Assembly: GCA_036257565.1 (NCBI GenBank)
Contig: DATAFH010000005.1
Coordinates: forward strand, 1 to 56,355
Source: DASSUW01 sp036257565
GTDB lineage: Bacteria > Actinomycetota > Thermoleophilia > Solirubrobacterales > Solirubrobacteraceae
Reading direction: 5' to 3'
DNA length: 56,355 nucleotides
The notes beneath the pieces were generated by a model that was not told the DNA's origin, made no database searches, and saw only the letters and a program-made list of their open reading frames with translations. This document shows, in pieces, positions 31,848-41,011 of this stretch (position 1 is the stretch's first letter; the number at the start of each line of letters is the position of its first letter). The position numbers were made by a program, and so were the translations under genes.

Positions 31848-33228
31848 CCTCTCGCTCCTCGACTCCGAGACGTTCCAGGAGTGGATTGTCGAGCAGCGCT
31901 GGTTCGGGTCCAAGGCGCGCGACGTCGCCCAGGTCGAGATCTCCGAGTGCGTGCCGGTGCGGGAGGGGGAGCCGCCGCTGCTCGCCCTCGCGCTCGTCGA
32001 GGCCCGGTTCGGCGAGGGCACTCACGAGACCTACCAGGTCCCGATCGGGGTCAGGCCGGCGGACGAGGGTTGGAGCGAGCGGGTGATCGCCGAAGCCCCG
32101 GGCCTCACCTTCTACGACGCGCTTGCCGACCCCGCCTGCGGGCGCGAGCTGCTGCACCGCATGCGCAGCGGCGATGAGGAGACGGTCGAGGACGGCGTGC
32201 TTCGGTTCCGCTGGGCGTCGTCGGCCGGCGCCGGGCTCGGCGGCACGGTGGACGTGCGGCCGGTCGGCGTCGAGCAGTCCAACTCGTCGATCGTCTTCGG
32301 CGACGCGCTGATCCTGAAGGCGTTCCGGCGCGTCGAGCCGGGCGTCAACCCCGAGCTCGAGCTGCTGCGCTTCCTGTCCGAGCGCGGGTTCCCGAACATC
32401 GCGTGGCTGGCGGGCTGGTACGAGTTCGAGGGTCGCTTCGTGGACGCGACGCTCGGCATCCTGCAGGAGTACCTCGAGGGGGCGCGCGGCGGCTGGGAGC
32501 TGGCGCTCGAGCGGATCGAGACCGACCCCGACGGGCTGATCGACCACCTTCGCGGCCTCGGCGAGGTCACCGGCGACCTGCACACCGTGCTGGGCTCGGA
32601 CAACACGGCGCCCGAGTTCGCGCCCGATGAACCGAGCCACGAGTCCCTCTCGTTGCTCACCGCAGACGTGGACGAGCAGATCGAGCGCATCTTCCGCGAC
32701 CTGCCGGAGTCCGACGCGCTGGCGCCGATCGCCGGCCGCGGGCAGGACGTGCGCGAGACGCTGCAGGCGCTCTCGCACATCGGCGCCGGCGGCCGCGTGA
32801 TCCGCACCCACGGCGACTACCACCTCGGCCAGACCATGCTCTCCGACCGCGGCTGGGTGATCCTCGACTTCGAGGGCGAGCCGGCGCGGCCGTTGCCCGA
32901 GCGGCGGCGCAAGCGCTCGCCGCTGCGGGACGTGGCCGGGATGCTGCGCTCGTTCTCGTACGTCACCGCGGGCGCGCAGCTGCTGCGCGGCGCGGAGGTG
33001 CCCGAGGACTGGGAGGACCGGGCGCGCGACGCCTTCCTCGAGGGCTACTTCGCCCGGGTCGACCCGTCGCTGCTGCCGCCGGGCACGGGGCCCACGCGGC
33101 AGCTGCTGGCGGTCTTCGAGCTCGAGAAGGCGGTCTACGAGTTGCGCTACGAGCTCAACAACCGGCCCGACTGGGTCGCGATCCCGGTGGCCGGGATCCG
33201 GCGCCTGATCGAGGCGGATCTCGGCTGA
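31837..33228 (+). CDS. mak: Maltokinase
   Basis: 463 residues, GTG start with GGAGG eight bases upstream, inside the end of treS. It phosphorylates maltose to maltose 1-phosphate for GlgE. The N-terminal cap is FQEWIVEQRWFGSKARD. The kinase lobe has GVEQSNSSIVFGDALILKAF, catalytic HGDYHLGQTM and metal-binding VILDFEGEPARP, the aminoglycoside-phosphotransferase-like signatures of Mak/Pep2. Completing glgE-treS-mak, it makes the operon a full trehalose-to-glucan module apart from GlgB, which lies 8.5 kb away. Confidence 0.94.
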   Translation: MAIDLSLLDSETFQEWIVEQRWFGSKARDVAQVEISECVPVREGEPPLLALALVEARFGEGTHETYQVPIGVRPADEGWSERVIAEAPGLTFYDALADPACGRELLHRMRSGDEETVEDGVLRFRWASSAGAGLGGTVDVRPVGVEQSNSSIVFGDALILKAFRRVEPGVNPELELLRFLSERGFPNIAWLAGWYEFEGRFVDATLGILQEYLEGARGGWELALERIETDPDGLIDHLRGLGEVTGDLHTVLGSDNTAPEFAPDEPSHESLSLLTADVDEQIERIFRDLPESDALAPIAGRGQDVRETLQALSHIGAGGRVIRTHGDYHLGQTMLSDRGWVILDFEGEPARPLPERRRKRSPLRDVAGMLRSFSYVTAGAQLLRGAEVPEDWEDRARDAFLEGYFARVDPSLLPPGTGPTRQLLAVFELEKAVYELRYELNNRPDWVAIPVAGIRRLIEADLG

Positions 33229-33229
33229 C

Positions 33230-34603
33230 TCACGCCCGGTCGGGCGGGATGTTGTGGTTGGCCTGGAAGACGTTGTCCGGGTCGTACGCAGCCTTGACCG
33301 CGGTCAGGCGCCGGAAGTCGTCCGCCGCGTAGGCGCTGGCCGTCCTCGTCGGGTCGCCGAGGAAGTTGAGGAACGAGCCGCCGGTCGCGTGCGGCCGCAA
33401 CCGCGCGACCACGGCCTCGACGGCGGACTCGAGCGCCTCCGCCTGCTCGGGGTCGGGCGACTGGGCGCCGACCACGACGGAGAACGGCACCTCGCGGTGG
33501 CCGATCGGTCCGGCGCCCTCCGGCGGCCGCGCCATCGCGCCGCCCCAGTGGCGCAGCTCGACGCTCGACACCGCGCCGTTGGCCGCCACGGCGGCCGCGA
33601 CCACCTCGTCGGGCACCTCGTGGAAGAGCTCGAGGCGCATCTCGGCAACGCTGGGCGGGGGCGAGGGAAGCATCGCCGCTGCGTCGGCGTAGGTTGTCGC
33701 CCGCATGCCGTTCAGCAGGGGCGGGCCGGCGGCCTCGTACAGCGGCGCGAGCAGGCGCTCGGCGTCGGCCGGGTCCCCGGCGTACATCGCGCGCAGCACC
33801 AGCACGCGCCGCCCGCGCACCGGCTCGGGGAGCTCCGGGGCGGGCGGGAGCTGCGCCACGGCCACGGCAGTGCTCGAGTCGTCGGGCTCGTCGAGCGCCC
33901 ACTCGCGGTAGGCGGTGAACACGTCGCCCGCGCGCTCGGCGTCGAACATCGCCATGCCGGCGTAGACGGAAGCGACCGGGTAGAGGCGGAACTCGAGCGC
34001 TGTCACGACGCCGAAGTTGCCGCTGCCCCCGCGCAGCGCCCAGAACAGGTCCGGATGCTCGTCCGGGGAGGCGCTCACCAGCTCGCCCTCGGCGGTCACC
34101 ACCTCGGCGCGCAGCACGCTGTCGGCGGCGTAGCCGTACGCGCGCGACAGCCATCCGGCGCCGCCGCCGACTGTGTAGCCGGCGACGCTCACCGCCGGCG
34201 AGGTGCCCGACAGCGGTGCGAGGCCGTGCGGCGCGGCCGCCGCGATCACGTCGCTCCACACGGCGCCGCCGCCGACGCGGGCGGTCCGGGCACCCGCGCT
34301 CACCTCGACGGCGTCAATCGCCGTCAGCTTCACCAGCACGCCGCCCTCGAGCGGGCGGACGACGCCGTGGCCGACGCCCTGGACCGAGAACGGGAGCCCG
34401 CGCTCGCGTGCGAAGCGCAGTGCGGCCTGCACGTCCGCGGCGCTCGTCGCCTCGACGACCAGGGCGGGGTGGGGATCGAACTTGCGCTGCCACGGCCGGC
34501 GGGCAGCGTCGTAGCCGGCGTCGCCGGCGGCGTGCACGCGCCCGGCGATCGCGGTCTGCAGGTCGCTCGCCTCGTTGCGAGCGTTGTGAACCTCATACGT
34601 CAT
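33230..34603 (-). CDS. FAD-linked oxidoreductase, berberine-bridge (BBE) family
   Basis: 457 residues from ATG 34603. The FAD_binding_4 (PCMH) domain shows VVEATSAADVQAALRFARER, then FSVQGVGHGVVRP; the usual His of the bicovalent family is placed in GHGVV, but the Cys partner is not evident. GSGNFGVVTALEFRLYPV follows. The C-terminal BBE motif region ends NVFQANHNIPP. Enzymes of this class oxidise alcohols, sugars or aromatic metabolites with O2. It is convergent with mak and divergent from ligA. The substrate cannot be told from the sequence. Confidence 0.88.
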   Translation of the reverse strand: MTYEVHNARNEASDLQTAIAGRVHAAGDAGYDAARRPWQRKFDPHPALVVEATSAADVQAALRFARERGLPFSVQGVGHGVVRPLEGGVLVKLTAIDAVEVSAGARTARVGGGAVWSDVIAAAAPHGLAPLSGTSPAVSVAGYTVGGGAGWLSRAYGYAADSVLRAEVVTAEGELVSASPDEHPDLFWALRGGSGNFGVVTALEFRLYPVASVYAGMAMFDAERAGDVFTAYREWALDEPDDSSTAVAVAQLPPAPELPEPVRGRRVLVLRAMYAGDPADAERLLAPLYEAAGPPLLNGMRATTYADAAAMLPSPPPSVAEMRLELFHEVPDEVVAAAVAANGAVSSVELRHWGGAMARPPEGAGPIGHREVPFSVVVGAQSPDPEQAEALESAVEAVVARLRPHATGGSFLNFLGDPTRTASAYAADDFRRLTAVKAAYDPDNVFQANHNIPPDRA

Positions 34604-34719
34604 GTCATCGAGGCTTCCAAGGGCGGTCTCCGGCCGACAGCGAGCAGGCCCGCGGATGGGCTCGGAGGCTGTCCACACTGCCGGGGTGCGGGTACCCGAA
34701 CCGCGTACCGTTTGGGGGC

Positions 34720-36714
34720 GTGAGCACCCGCGAGCGCATCCAGGAGTTGGCGGCTCGGATCGTCGAGCTGCGCCAGACGTACTACCAGGGCGAGCCGCTC
34801 GTCGCCGACGCGGACTATGACGCGCTCGAGGACGAGCTGCGCGGCCTGGTCGACGTGAACCCGGAGCTCGCGCCCGACCCGAACCCGCTCGAGCAGGTCG
34901 GCGCGCCGGCCGCGCTGCACGCGCCGGTGCGTCACAGCCGCCCGATGCTCTCGCTCGAGAAGGCGAGCACGCCCGAGCAGGTCGCCGCGTTCTTCGGCCG
35001 CTTCCCCGGCCAGCCGGTGGTCGTGATGCCGAAACTCGACGGCCTGTCGCTGGCGCTGGTCTACGAGGGCGGCCGGCTCGCTCGCGCGGTCACGCGCGGG
35101 GACGGCACGACGGGCGACGACGTGACCGTGCTCGTGCGCGCGCTGGCCGACGGCGTGCCGGATCGCATCGACGCCGGCGGCCGCGTCGAGGTGCGCGGCG
35201 AGGCCGTGATGCTGCGCTCGACGTTCGCCGCCTACAACGCCGCGCATCCCGACAAGCCGCTGATCAACCCGCGCAATGCCGCCGCCGGGACGGTGCGCGC
35301 CAAGGACCCCGCAGTCGTCGCCGAGCGCCGGCTGCGGTTCTTCGCGTTCGACCTCGACACCTCTGGCCGGGCCGACGCCGACCTCGAGCAGGCGCTGCGG
35401 GCGCTCGGGTTCGACGCCGCCGACATGCGCCACGTCGACACCGCCGGCGAGGCGCAGGAGGTGATCGCGGCGATCGAGGCGGAGCGCAACGAGCTCGACT
35501 ACGACCTCGACGGGGCCGTGCTGCGCCTCGCGGACCGCAACGCCTACGCGGCGGCCGGGACGCGGTCGAGCAGCCCGCGCGGCGCGCTTGCCTTCAAGTT
35601 CGCCGCGGAGGAGAAGACCACGGTGCTGGCCGACGTCGTGTGGGACGTCGGCAAGATCGGCAAGGTCGCGCCGGTCGCGGTGCTCGAGCCCGTCTTCGTC
35701 GGGGGCACGACGGTCACGCGGGCCACGCTGGCGAACCAGGAGGTCATCCGCGCGCGCGACGTGCGGATCGGCGACACGGTGCTCGTGCGCCGCGCCGGCG
35801 ACGTGATCCCGTTCGTGGCGGGCGTGCTCGACGCCTCCAAGCGCACGGGCGCCGAGCGCGAGATCGAGCCGCCCGCGGAGTGCCCGTCGTGCGGCGAGCC
35901 GCTGACCGAGCAGGGCAACAGCCGCGAGCTCTACTGCACGAACGTCGCGTGCCCGGCGCAGACCGTCCGCCGCCTGATCCACTGGGCCTCGCGCGCCGCG
36001 GCCGATATCGACGCCATCGGCCCGGTGTGGATCGAGCGGCTGAACGAGCACGGCCTGCTCGAGCGCCCGTCGGACTTCTACGCGGTCGAGCGCGACACGC
36101 TGCTGGCCTTCGAGGGGATCGCCGACGTGTCGGCCGACCGGATGCTCGAGTCGATCGACCGCAGCCGCGCCGTCGGCCTGCGCCGGGCGCTGATCGGCCT
36201 CGCGATCCCGATGGCGTCGGAGGCCACCGCCACGCGGCTGTGCCGCGCGGGGTACGCGACGCTCGAAGCGGTCGCGGACGCGACCGAGGTGGAGCTGCAG
36301 CAGGTCGACGACATCGGGCCGAAGGTGGCCGCCAGCCTGCACGCGCACCTCAACCGCGACGGCGCGCGCGAGGAGCTGGCCCGGCTGCGCGAGCTCCGCG
36401 TCGACCTCGACGTGCGCGAGGAGGACCTGCCCCCGGGCGTCGCCGCCGACGCGCCGTTGGCGGGCAAGACGGTGGTCGTGACCGGCACGATCGCGGATCC
36501 CCGCAGCGGCGAGAAGGTCCCGCGGCCGGCGTTCCAACGGCTGGCCGAGCGCGCCGGAGCCGCCACCGCGTCGTCCGTCTCCGCGAACACCGACCTGCTG
36601 ATCTGCGGCACGGACGTGGGCGCGAGCAAGACCGCGAAGGCGGAGAAGCTCGGCGTCGAGGTGGTCGGGCAGGATGTCGTCTGGCGGATGCTGATCGACG
36701 CCGGGATCACGTAG
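34720..36714 (+). CDS. ligA: NAD-dependent DNA ligase
   Basis: 664 residues from GTG 34720 with a GGGGG stretch just upstream. Essential replication ligase. Order: Ia domain (RIVELRQTYYQGEPLVADAD, DYDALEDEL), adenylation motif KLDG with K105, the OB fold, a four-cysteine zinc finger (CPSCGEPL, YCTNVACPAQ), helix-hairpin-helix repeats (VDDIGPKVAASLHAH), and a C-terminal BRCT domain (LAGKTVVVTGTIADPRSGEK). The length is normal. It stands alone between a divergent oxidoreductase and the TetR operon. Confidence 0.96.
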   Translation: MSTRERIQELAARIVELRQTYYQGEPLVADADYDALEDELRGLVDVNPELAPDPNPLEQVGAPAALHAPVRHSRPMLSLEKASTPEQVAAFFGRFPGQPVVVMPKLDGLSLALVYEGGRLARAVTRGDGTTGDDVTVLVRALADGVPDRIDAGGRVEVRGEAVMLRSTFAAYNAAHPDKPLINPRNAAAGTVRAKDPAVVAERRLRFFAFDLDTSGRADADLEQALRALGFDAADMRHVDTAGEAQEVIAAIEAERNELDYDLDGAVLRLADRNAYAAAGTRSSSPRGALAFKFAAEEKTTVLADVVWDVGKIGKVAPVAVLEPVFVGGTTVTRATLANQEVIRARDVRIGDTVLVRRAGDVIPFVAGVLDASKRTGAEREIEPPAECPSCGEPLTEQGNSRELYCTNVACPAQTVRRLIHWASRAAADIDAIGPVWIERLNEHGLLERPSDFYAVERDTLLAFEGIADVSADRMLESIDRSRAVGLRRALIGLAIPMASEATATRLCRAGYATLEAVADATEVELQQVDDIGPKVAASLHAHLNRDGAREELARLRELRVDLDVREEDLPPGVAADAPLAGKTVVVTGTIADPRSGEKVPRPAFQRLAERAGAATASSVSANTDLLICGTDVGASKTAKAEKLGVEVVGQDVVWRMLIDAGIT

Positions 36715-36718
36715 ACCC

Positions 36719-36757
36719 TTGACACCGGGCGCTCGGCTTGGTCAAATGACTAAGTCA
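36719..36757 (+). promoter_or_regulatory. Promoter and TetR operator before the hydrolase-glycosyltransferase operon
   Basis: TTGACA (36719-36724) is followed after 17 bases by TCAAAT (36742-36747), a good -35/-10 pair. The near-palindrome TGACTAAGTCA (36747-36757), flanked by two direct GTCAA copies, overlaps the -10 and likely start point, the usual place for TetR autorepression. AAGGAG at 36765 is the ribosome binding site of the TetR gene. Confidence 0.65.
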
Positions 36758-36780
36758 ACTGCCTAAGGAGTACGTTCGCG

Positions 36781-37362
36781 ATGGCGCCGGCGTCGTTGGA
36801 GCGACAGCAGACGGAGGAGGCGTTCCTCGACGCGGCGGAGCGCCTCCTGGTCAGCGTCGGGCACGCCGGCATCACCACGCGGGCGCTCGCGCAGGAGGCC
36901 GGCGCCAACCACGGCCTCGTGCACTACTACTTCGGCTCGATGGACAGCCTGCTCGCGCGGGTGCTCGAGCGCTTCACCGCGCGCCTGATCGCGCGCCAAC
37001 GGGCCATGTACGCGGCGCCGGACGTGCCGTTCATCGACAAGTGGCGCACTGCGATGCGCTACCTGGAGAGCGACCGCGAGTACGAGAAGGTCTGGTACGA
37101 GCTGCAGGCGCTGGCCTGGAACCGGCCCGAGCTGCGCGAGCCTGTGGCCCGCGTCGACGCCGAGTGGAGGGCCGTCCTCAGCGAGGCGCTGGCGGAGCCC
37201 CGCGAGCGCTACGGGATCGACATGCCGCTCGACGCGCTGGTGTCGCTCGTCATCACGTTCAACGAGGGCATCATCCTCGAGCGCCTCTCGGGCGTCGAAG
37301 CCGGGCAAGCCGAGCTGCTCGAGTGGATCGACGGCTGGATCGAGGGAAAGGAGAGACGATGA
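36781..37362 (+). CDS. TetR-family transcriptional regulator
   Basis: 193 residues. The helix-turn-helix, residues about 10-55, reads AGITTRALAQEAGANHGLVH followed by YYFGSMDSLLARVL, the TetR_N pattern. The C-terminal ligand domain is undetermined. Its stop overlaps the ATG of the fusion gene by four bases, and a palindrome overlaps its own promoter, so it most likely represses the two-gene operon until a ligand is bound. Confidence 0.92.
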   Translation: MAPASLERQQTEEAFLDAAERLLVSVGHAGITTRALAQEAGANHGLVHYYFGSMDSLLARVLERFTARLIARQRAMYAAPDVPFIDKWRTAMRYLESDREYEKVWYELQALAWNRPELREPVARVDAEWRAVLSEALAEPRERYGIDMPLDALVSLVITFNEGIILERLSGVEAGQAELLEWIDGWIEGKERR

Positions 37363-39479
37363 CCACGATGGTCGCCGCGCCCGAGCAGACACGGGCTCGC
37401 TACCCGGACGAGGAAGGCTACGTCGAGCGCGACGGGGTGCAGCTCTTCTACGAGGTCTACGGCTCGGGCGAGCCGACCGTCCTCCTGCTTCCGACGTGGT
37501 CGATCGTCCACTCGCGCCACTGGAAGGCCCAGATTCCCTATCTCGCGCGGCACTGCCGGGTGGTCACGTTCGACGGGCGCGGCAACGGCCGCTCCGATCG
37601 CCCCGAGACCACCGAGGCCTACGCGGAGCGCGAGTTCGCGGCCGACGCGCTCGCGGTCATGGACGCGACGGCGACCGAGCGCGCGGTCATCGTCGGGCTG
37701 TCCGCCAGCGCGCTCTGGGGCGTGCTGCTCGCGGCGGAGCACGGCGAGCGGGTCGCCGCCGCCGTGTTCGTCGCTCCCGCGACCCCCCTCGGCAATCACC
37801 CTGCGCGCGTGTCGACGCCGTTCGACGAACCGCTCGAGTCATACGAGGGCTGGGCCAAGTACAACCGTTACCACTGGCGAGAGGACTACCGCGACTTCCT
37901 CGAGTTCTTCTTCTCGCAGGTCTTCACCGAGCCGCACTCCACCAAGCAGTTCGAGGACGCGGTCGGCTGGGGTCTGGACACCACCGGGGAGACGCTGGCG
38001 CTGACGTACCTCGGCCGGGTGCTCAACGACCGCGACGAGTTCGAGCGCCTGTGTGAGCGCATCACCTGTCCGGTGGTGATCGTCCACGGCACCGAGGACG
38101 CCATCCGGCCGTTCGTCGCCGCCGAGGCATTCGCGGAGGTGACCGGCGGCGCGCTCGTGGCGCTCGAGGGCTCCGGCCACTTCCCGCATGCGCGCGACCC
38201 TGTGCGCGTCAACCTGCTGCTCCGCGACGTCGTGGCTCCCCCGCCTCCGCCGCGCCGCTGGACGCGTGCCCGCAACCGCGCCAAGCGCGCGCTCTACATC
38301 TCCTCGCCGATCGGTCTAGGCCACACCCGGCGCGACGTCGCCATCGCTCGCGAGCTGCGCCGGCTCCATCCGGACCTTCAGGTCGACTGGCTGGCGCAAC
38401 ACCCGGTCACCGCCGCCCTGGAGACCGCGGGAGAGCACGTCCATCCCGCCAGCCGGCTGCTGGCCAACGAGTCACATCACATCGAGTCCGAGTCGGCGGA
38501 GCACGACCTGCACTGCTTCCAGGCGATCCGGCGCATGGACGAGATCCTGGTGGCGAACTTCATGGTCTTCCACGACGTCGTGCGCGAGCAGCAGTACGAC
38601 CTCTGGATCGCCGACGAGGGCTGGGAGATCGACTACTACCTCCACGAGAACCCGGAGGAGAAGCGGGCCGCCTACGTGTGGCTGACCGACTTCGTGGGCT
38701 GGCTGCCGTTCGCGGACGGCGGCGAGCACGAGGCGTTCCTGACCGCCGACTACAACGCGGAGATGATCGAGCAGATCGAGCGCTTCCCGCGCGTGCGCGA
38801 CCGCGCGCTCTTCGTCGGGAACCGCGATGACATCGTGGCCGACGCGTTCGGTCCCGACCTGCCCCTGATCTCCGACTGGACCGACCGCCACTACGACTTC
38901 ACGGGCTACGTCAGCGGCTTCGACCCCGCTGAGCTCGGTGACCGCGAGCGTCTGCGGGCAGAGCTCGGGTACGGGCCCCGCGAGCAGGTATGCATCGTGA
39001 CGGTCGGGGGTTCGGGCGTCGGCCGGGCCTTGCTGGAGCGCGTGATCGCGGCGTTCCCGGCGGCCGCCTCGCTGGTTCCTGCGCTGCGCATGATCGTCGT
39101 CGCCGGACCGCGGATCGACCCCGCGTCGCTGCCCGAGCACGACGGGCTCGAGGTGCGCGCCTACGTTCCCGATCTGTACCGCCAGCTTGCCGCTTGCGAC
39201 CTCGCGGTCGTCCAGGGCGGTCTGACGACGGCGATGGAGCTCACCGCGAACCGCCGACCGTTCCTCTACTTCCCACTGCGCCACCACTTCGAGCAGAACT
39301 TCCACGTCCACCACCGTCTCGAGCGCTACAGCGCCGGACGCCGCATGGACTTCGAGACCGCGACGCCGGCGACGATCGCCGACGCGATCGCCGAGGAGAT
39401 CGGCCGCGAGGTCGACTACCGGCCGGTCGAGACGGACGGCGCCGCGCGCGCGGCGGCGCAGATCGCGGAGCTGCTGTGA
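37359..39479 (+). CDS. Alpha/beta hydrolase-glycosyltransferase fusion
   Basis: 706 residues. About 15-290 is an alpha/beta hydrolase: VVTFDGRGNGRSDRPET, nucleophile elbow VIVGLSASALWG (GxSxS instead of GxSxG), acid in HGTEDAIRP and His in EGSGHFPHARDPVRV. About 300-706 is a GT-B glycosyltransferase of MurG/UGT type: RALYISSPIGLGHTRRDVAI (acceptor loop GHxRR), IVTVGGSGVGRALLERVIAA and the donor-side CDLAVVQGGLTTAMELTANR. There is no signal peptide. A hydrolase tied to a sugar transferase suggests coupled removal and glycosylation on one small molecule. Both catalytic halves look intact. Confidence 0.85.
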   Translation: MTTMVAAPEQTRARYPDEEGYVERDGVQLFYEVYGSGEPTVLLLPTWSIVHSRHWKAQIPYLARHCRVVTFDGRGNGRSDRPETTEAYAEREFAADALAVMDATATERAVIVGLSASALWGVLLAAEHGERVAAAVFVAPATPLGNHPARVSTPFDEPLESYEGWAKYNRYHWREDYRDFLEFFFSQVFTEPHSTKQFEDAVGWGLDTTGETLALTYLGRVLNDRDEFERLCERITCPVVIVHGTEDAIRPFVAAEAFAEVTGGALVALEGSGHFPHARDPVRVNLLLRDVVAPPPPPRRWTRARNRAKRALYISSPIGLGHTRRDVAIARELRRLHPDLQVDWLAQHPVTAALETAGEHVHPASRLLANESHHIESESAEHDLHCFQAIRRMDEILVANFMVFHDVVREQQYDLWIADEGWEIDYYLHENPEEKRAAYVWLTDFVGWLPFADGGEHEAFLTADYNAEMIEQIERFPRVRDRALFVGNRDDIVADAFGPDLPLISDWTDRHYDFTGYVSGFDPAELGDRERLRAELGYGPREQVCIVTVGGSGVGRALLERVIAAFPAAASLVPALRMIVVAGPRIDPASLPEHDGLEVRAYVPDLYRQLAACDLAVVQGGLTTAMELTANRRPFLYFPLRHHFEQNFHVHHRLERYSAGRRMDFETATPATIADAIAEEIGREVDYRPVETDGAARAAAQIAELL

Positions 39480-39485
39480 GCCGGC

Positions 39486-40676
39486 TCAGTCGGGCAGATG
39501 CGGCATCGTGAAGCCGGAGTAGCGGCCGAGGAGAACGGCGCGCTTGATCGCGTCGGACCCGAACCGGTCGCGGACGCGGTCGAGCGCCGCGTCGAGCCCG
39601 TGCTGGCGATCGACGGGCAGCCCGAGCTGCCCGTCGCCGTCGTTCTCCAGGTTGCCGAGCGAGAGCCCGATGAGCGTGATGCCCTTGGCCTCGATCAGCG
39701 GCTGCGCATTGCCCAGCAGCGTCTCGGCCGTCTCGAGGATCGTCCGCGTGCGCGCGCTCCGCTCCGGGAACGTGTACGAGCGCGTCGCGCGCGTGAAGTC
39801 GTCGAAGCGCAGCCGCAGCGTGACGGTCCGGCACACGCGGTGGGCGGCTCGCAGCCGGCGCGAGAGCCGGTCGACGATCGCGAGCAGCGTGGCGTGGACC
39901 TGCTCCGGCGGGTGCCTCCCGCGTCCGAGCGCGCACTGCGAGCCCATCGAGCGACGCCGCTGGCCTCTCCGGACCCGCCGCGGGTCGCGGTTGTGGGCGA
40001 GCGCGTACAGCTGCCGCCCCGCGGCACGGCCGACGAGCGTCACCAGCGTCCGCTCGCCGAGCTGCGCGACCTGTCCCACCGTCGCGATGTTGCGGTCGTG
40101 GAGCTTGGCCGCGGTCTTCGGGCCGACGCCCCACAGCCGCTCGACCGGCAGGGGGTGCAGGAAGGCGAGCTCCTCGTCGGGCGGCACGATGAGCAGGCCG
40201 TCCGGCTTCGCGACCCCGCTCGCCACCTTGGCCAGGAACTTCGTGCGCGCGACGCCGACCGTGATCGGCAGCCCGACGCGCTCGCGCACCTCGTGCCGGA
40301 GCTTGATTGCGATCTCCCGCGGCGAGCCGGAGAGCCGCTGCAGGCCCCGGACGTCGAGGAACGCCTCGTCGATCGACAGCCCTTCGACGAGCGGCGTGGT
40401 GTCCTCGAACACGGAGAACACGGCCCGGCTCGCGTCGACGTACGCGGAGAACCGCGGCTTGACGACGATCGCGTCCGGGCAGAGCCGCTTCGCCTCCCGC
40501 CCGCCCATCGCCGAGTGTACGCCGCGCGCCTTGGCTTCATAGCTGCACGCGAGCACGACGCCCATGCCAACGATCACGGGCTTGGAGCGCAGGCGAGGAT
40601 CGTCGCGCTGCTCGACCGAGGCGAAGAACGCATCGAGGTCCGCATGGAGGATGGTCGCTTCGCCTGGCACGAACAA
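39486..40676 (-). CDS. dinB: DNA polymerase IV (Y-family)
   Basis: 396 residues from TTG 40676 (GTG 40670 is the alternative; no ATG fits). Error-prone translesion polymerase. Palm motifs HADLDAFFASVEQRDD and EGLSIDEAFLDVRGL carry the catalytic acidic residues. YEAKARGVHSAMGGREAKRL is the finger motif, VGVARTKFLAKVASGVAKPD the thumb region, and the little-finger domain ends the protein. No clear beta-clamp-binding tail is seen. A LexA-type box covers the start codon, so it is expected to be DNA-damage inducible. Confidence 0.92.
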   Translation of the reverse strand: MFVPGEATILHADLDAFFASVEQRDDPRLRSKPVIVGMGVVLACSYEAKARGVHSAMGGREAKRLCPDAIVVKPRFSAYVDASRAVFSVFEDTTPLVEGLSIDEAFLDVRGLQRLSGSPREIAIKLRHEVRERVGLPITVGVARTKFLAKVASGVAKPDGLLIVPPDEELAFLHPLPVERLWGVGPKTAAKLHDRNIATVGQVAQLGERTLVTLVGRAAGRQLYALAHNRDPRRVRRGQRRRSMGSQCALGRGRHPPEQVHATLLAIVDRLSRRLRAAHRVCRTVTLRLRFDDFTRATRSYTFPERSARTRTILETAETLLGNAQPLIEAKGITLIGLSLGNLENDGDGQLGLPVDRQHGLDAALDRVRDRFGSDAIKRAVLLGRYSGFTMPHLPD

Positions 40677-40683
40677 ATGTTCG
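40670..40683. promoter_or_regulatory. LexA (SOS) box CGAACAAATGTTCG
   Basis: The 14-base palindrome fits the Gram-positive/actinobacterial SOS consensus CGAACnnnnGTTCG. It overlaps the first codons of dinB on the minus strand and lies 32 bases before the methyltransferase remnant on the plus strand. Overlap with the start codon implies that LexA blocks a start point at or very close to the coding region (leaderless or very short leader). Confidence 0.8.
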
Positions 40684-40714
40684 CATGAGGCGCAAGGTGT
40701 CTAGGCTCCCGGAG

Positions 40715-40978
40715 GTGTCTGTCTACGAGACCATCGGCCACGGCTACGCGAAGGTGCGCCGGCCGGATCCGCGCATCGAGGCGCGCCTGCACCAGGCGCT
40801 CGGCGACGTGCAGACCGTCGTCAACGTGGGGCACGGCCTGCCGGCCGTAGCCGAGGACCGAGCCGTCACCACCCTCGCCGCCGATCTGGCGAGCGGCGCC
40901 TGGGACGAGCGCCACGGCCACTGGCGCCGCCTCGCCGACTACGACGGCGGACTCCGCCTGATCGTGAGCACCGGCTGA
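40715..40978 (+). pseudogene. SAM methyltransferase remnant, in-frame internal deletion
   Basis: From GTG 40715 the translation reads VSVYETIGHGYAKVRRPDPR, then GDVQTVVNVG, which is the start of motif I of a class I methyltransferase. Instead of the GxGxGxY continuation it jumps through HGLPAVAEDR to TLAADLASGAWDERHGHWRR and DYDGGLRLIVSTG, the characteristic C-terminus of the same family. About 150 residues with the rest of the SAM site are missing, yet the frame is kept, leaving an 87-residue product. A tiny expressed protein cannot be excluded, but methyltransferase activity can. Confidence 0.8.
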
Positions 40979-41011
40979 GCCGGCGTTGCCGCCACCCGCG
41001 TCGTTGGCGCC

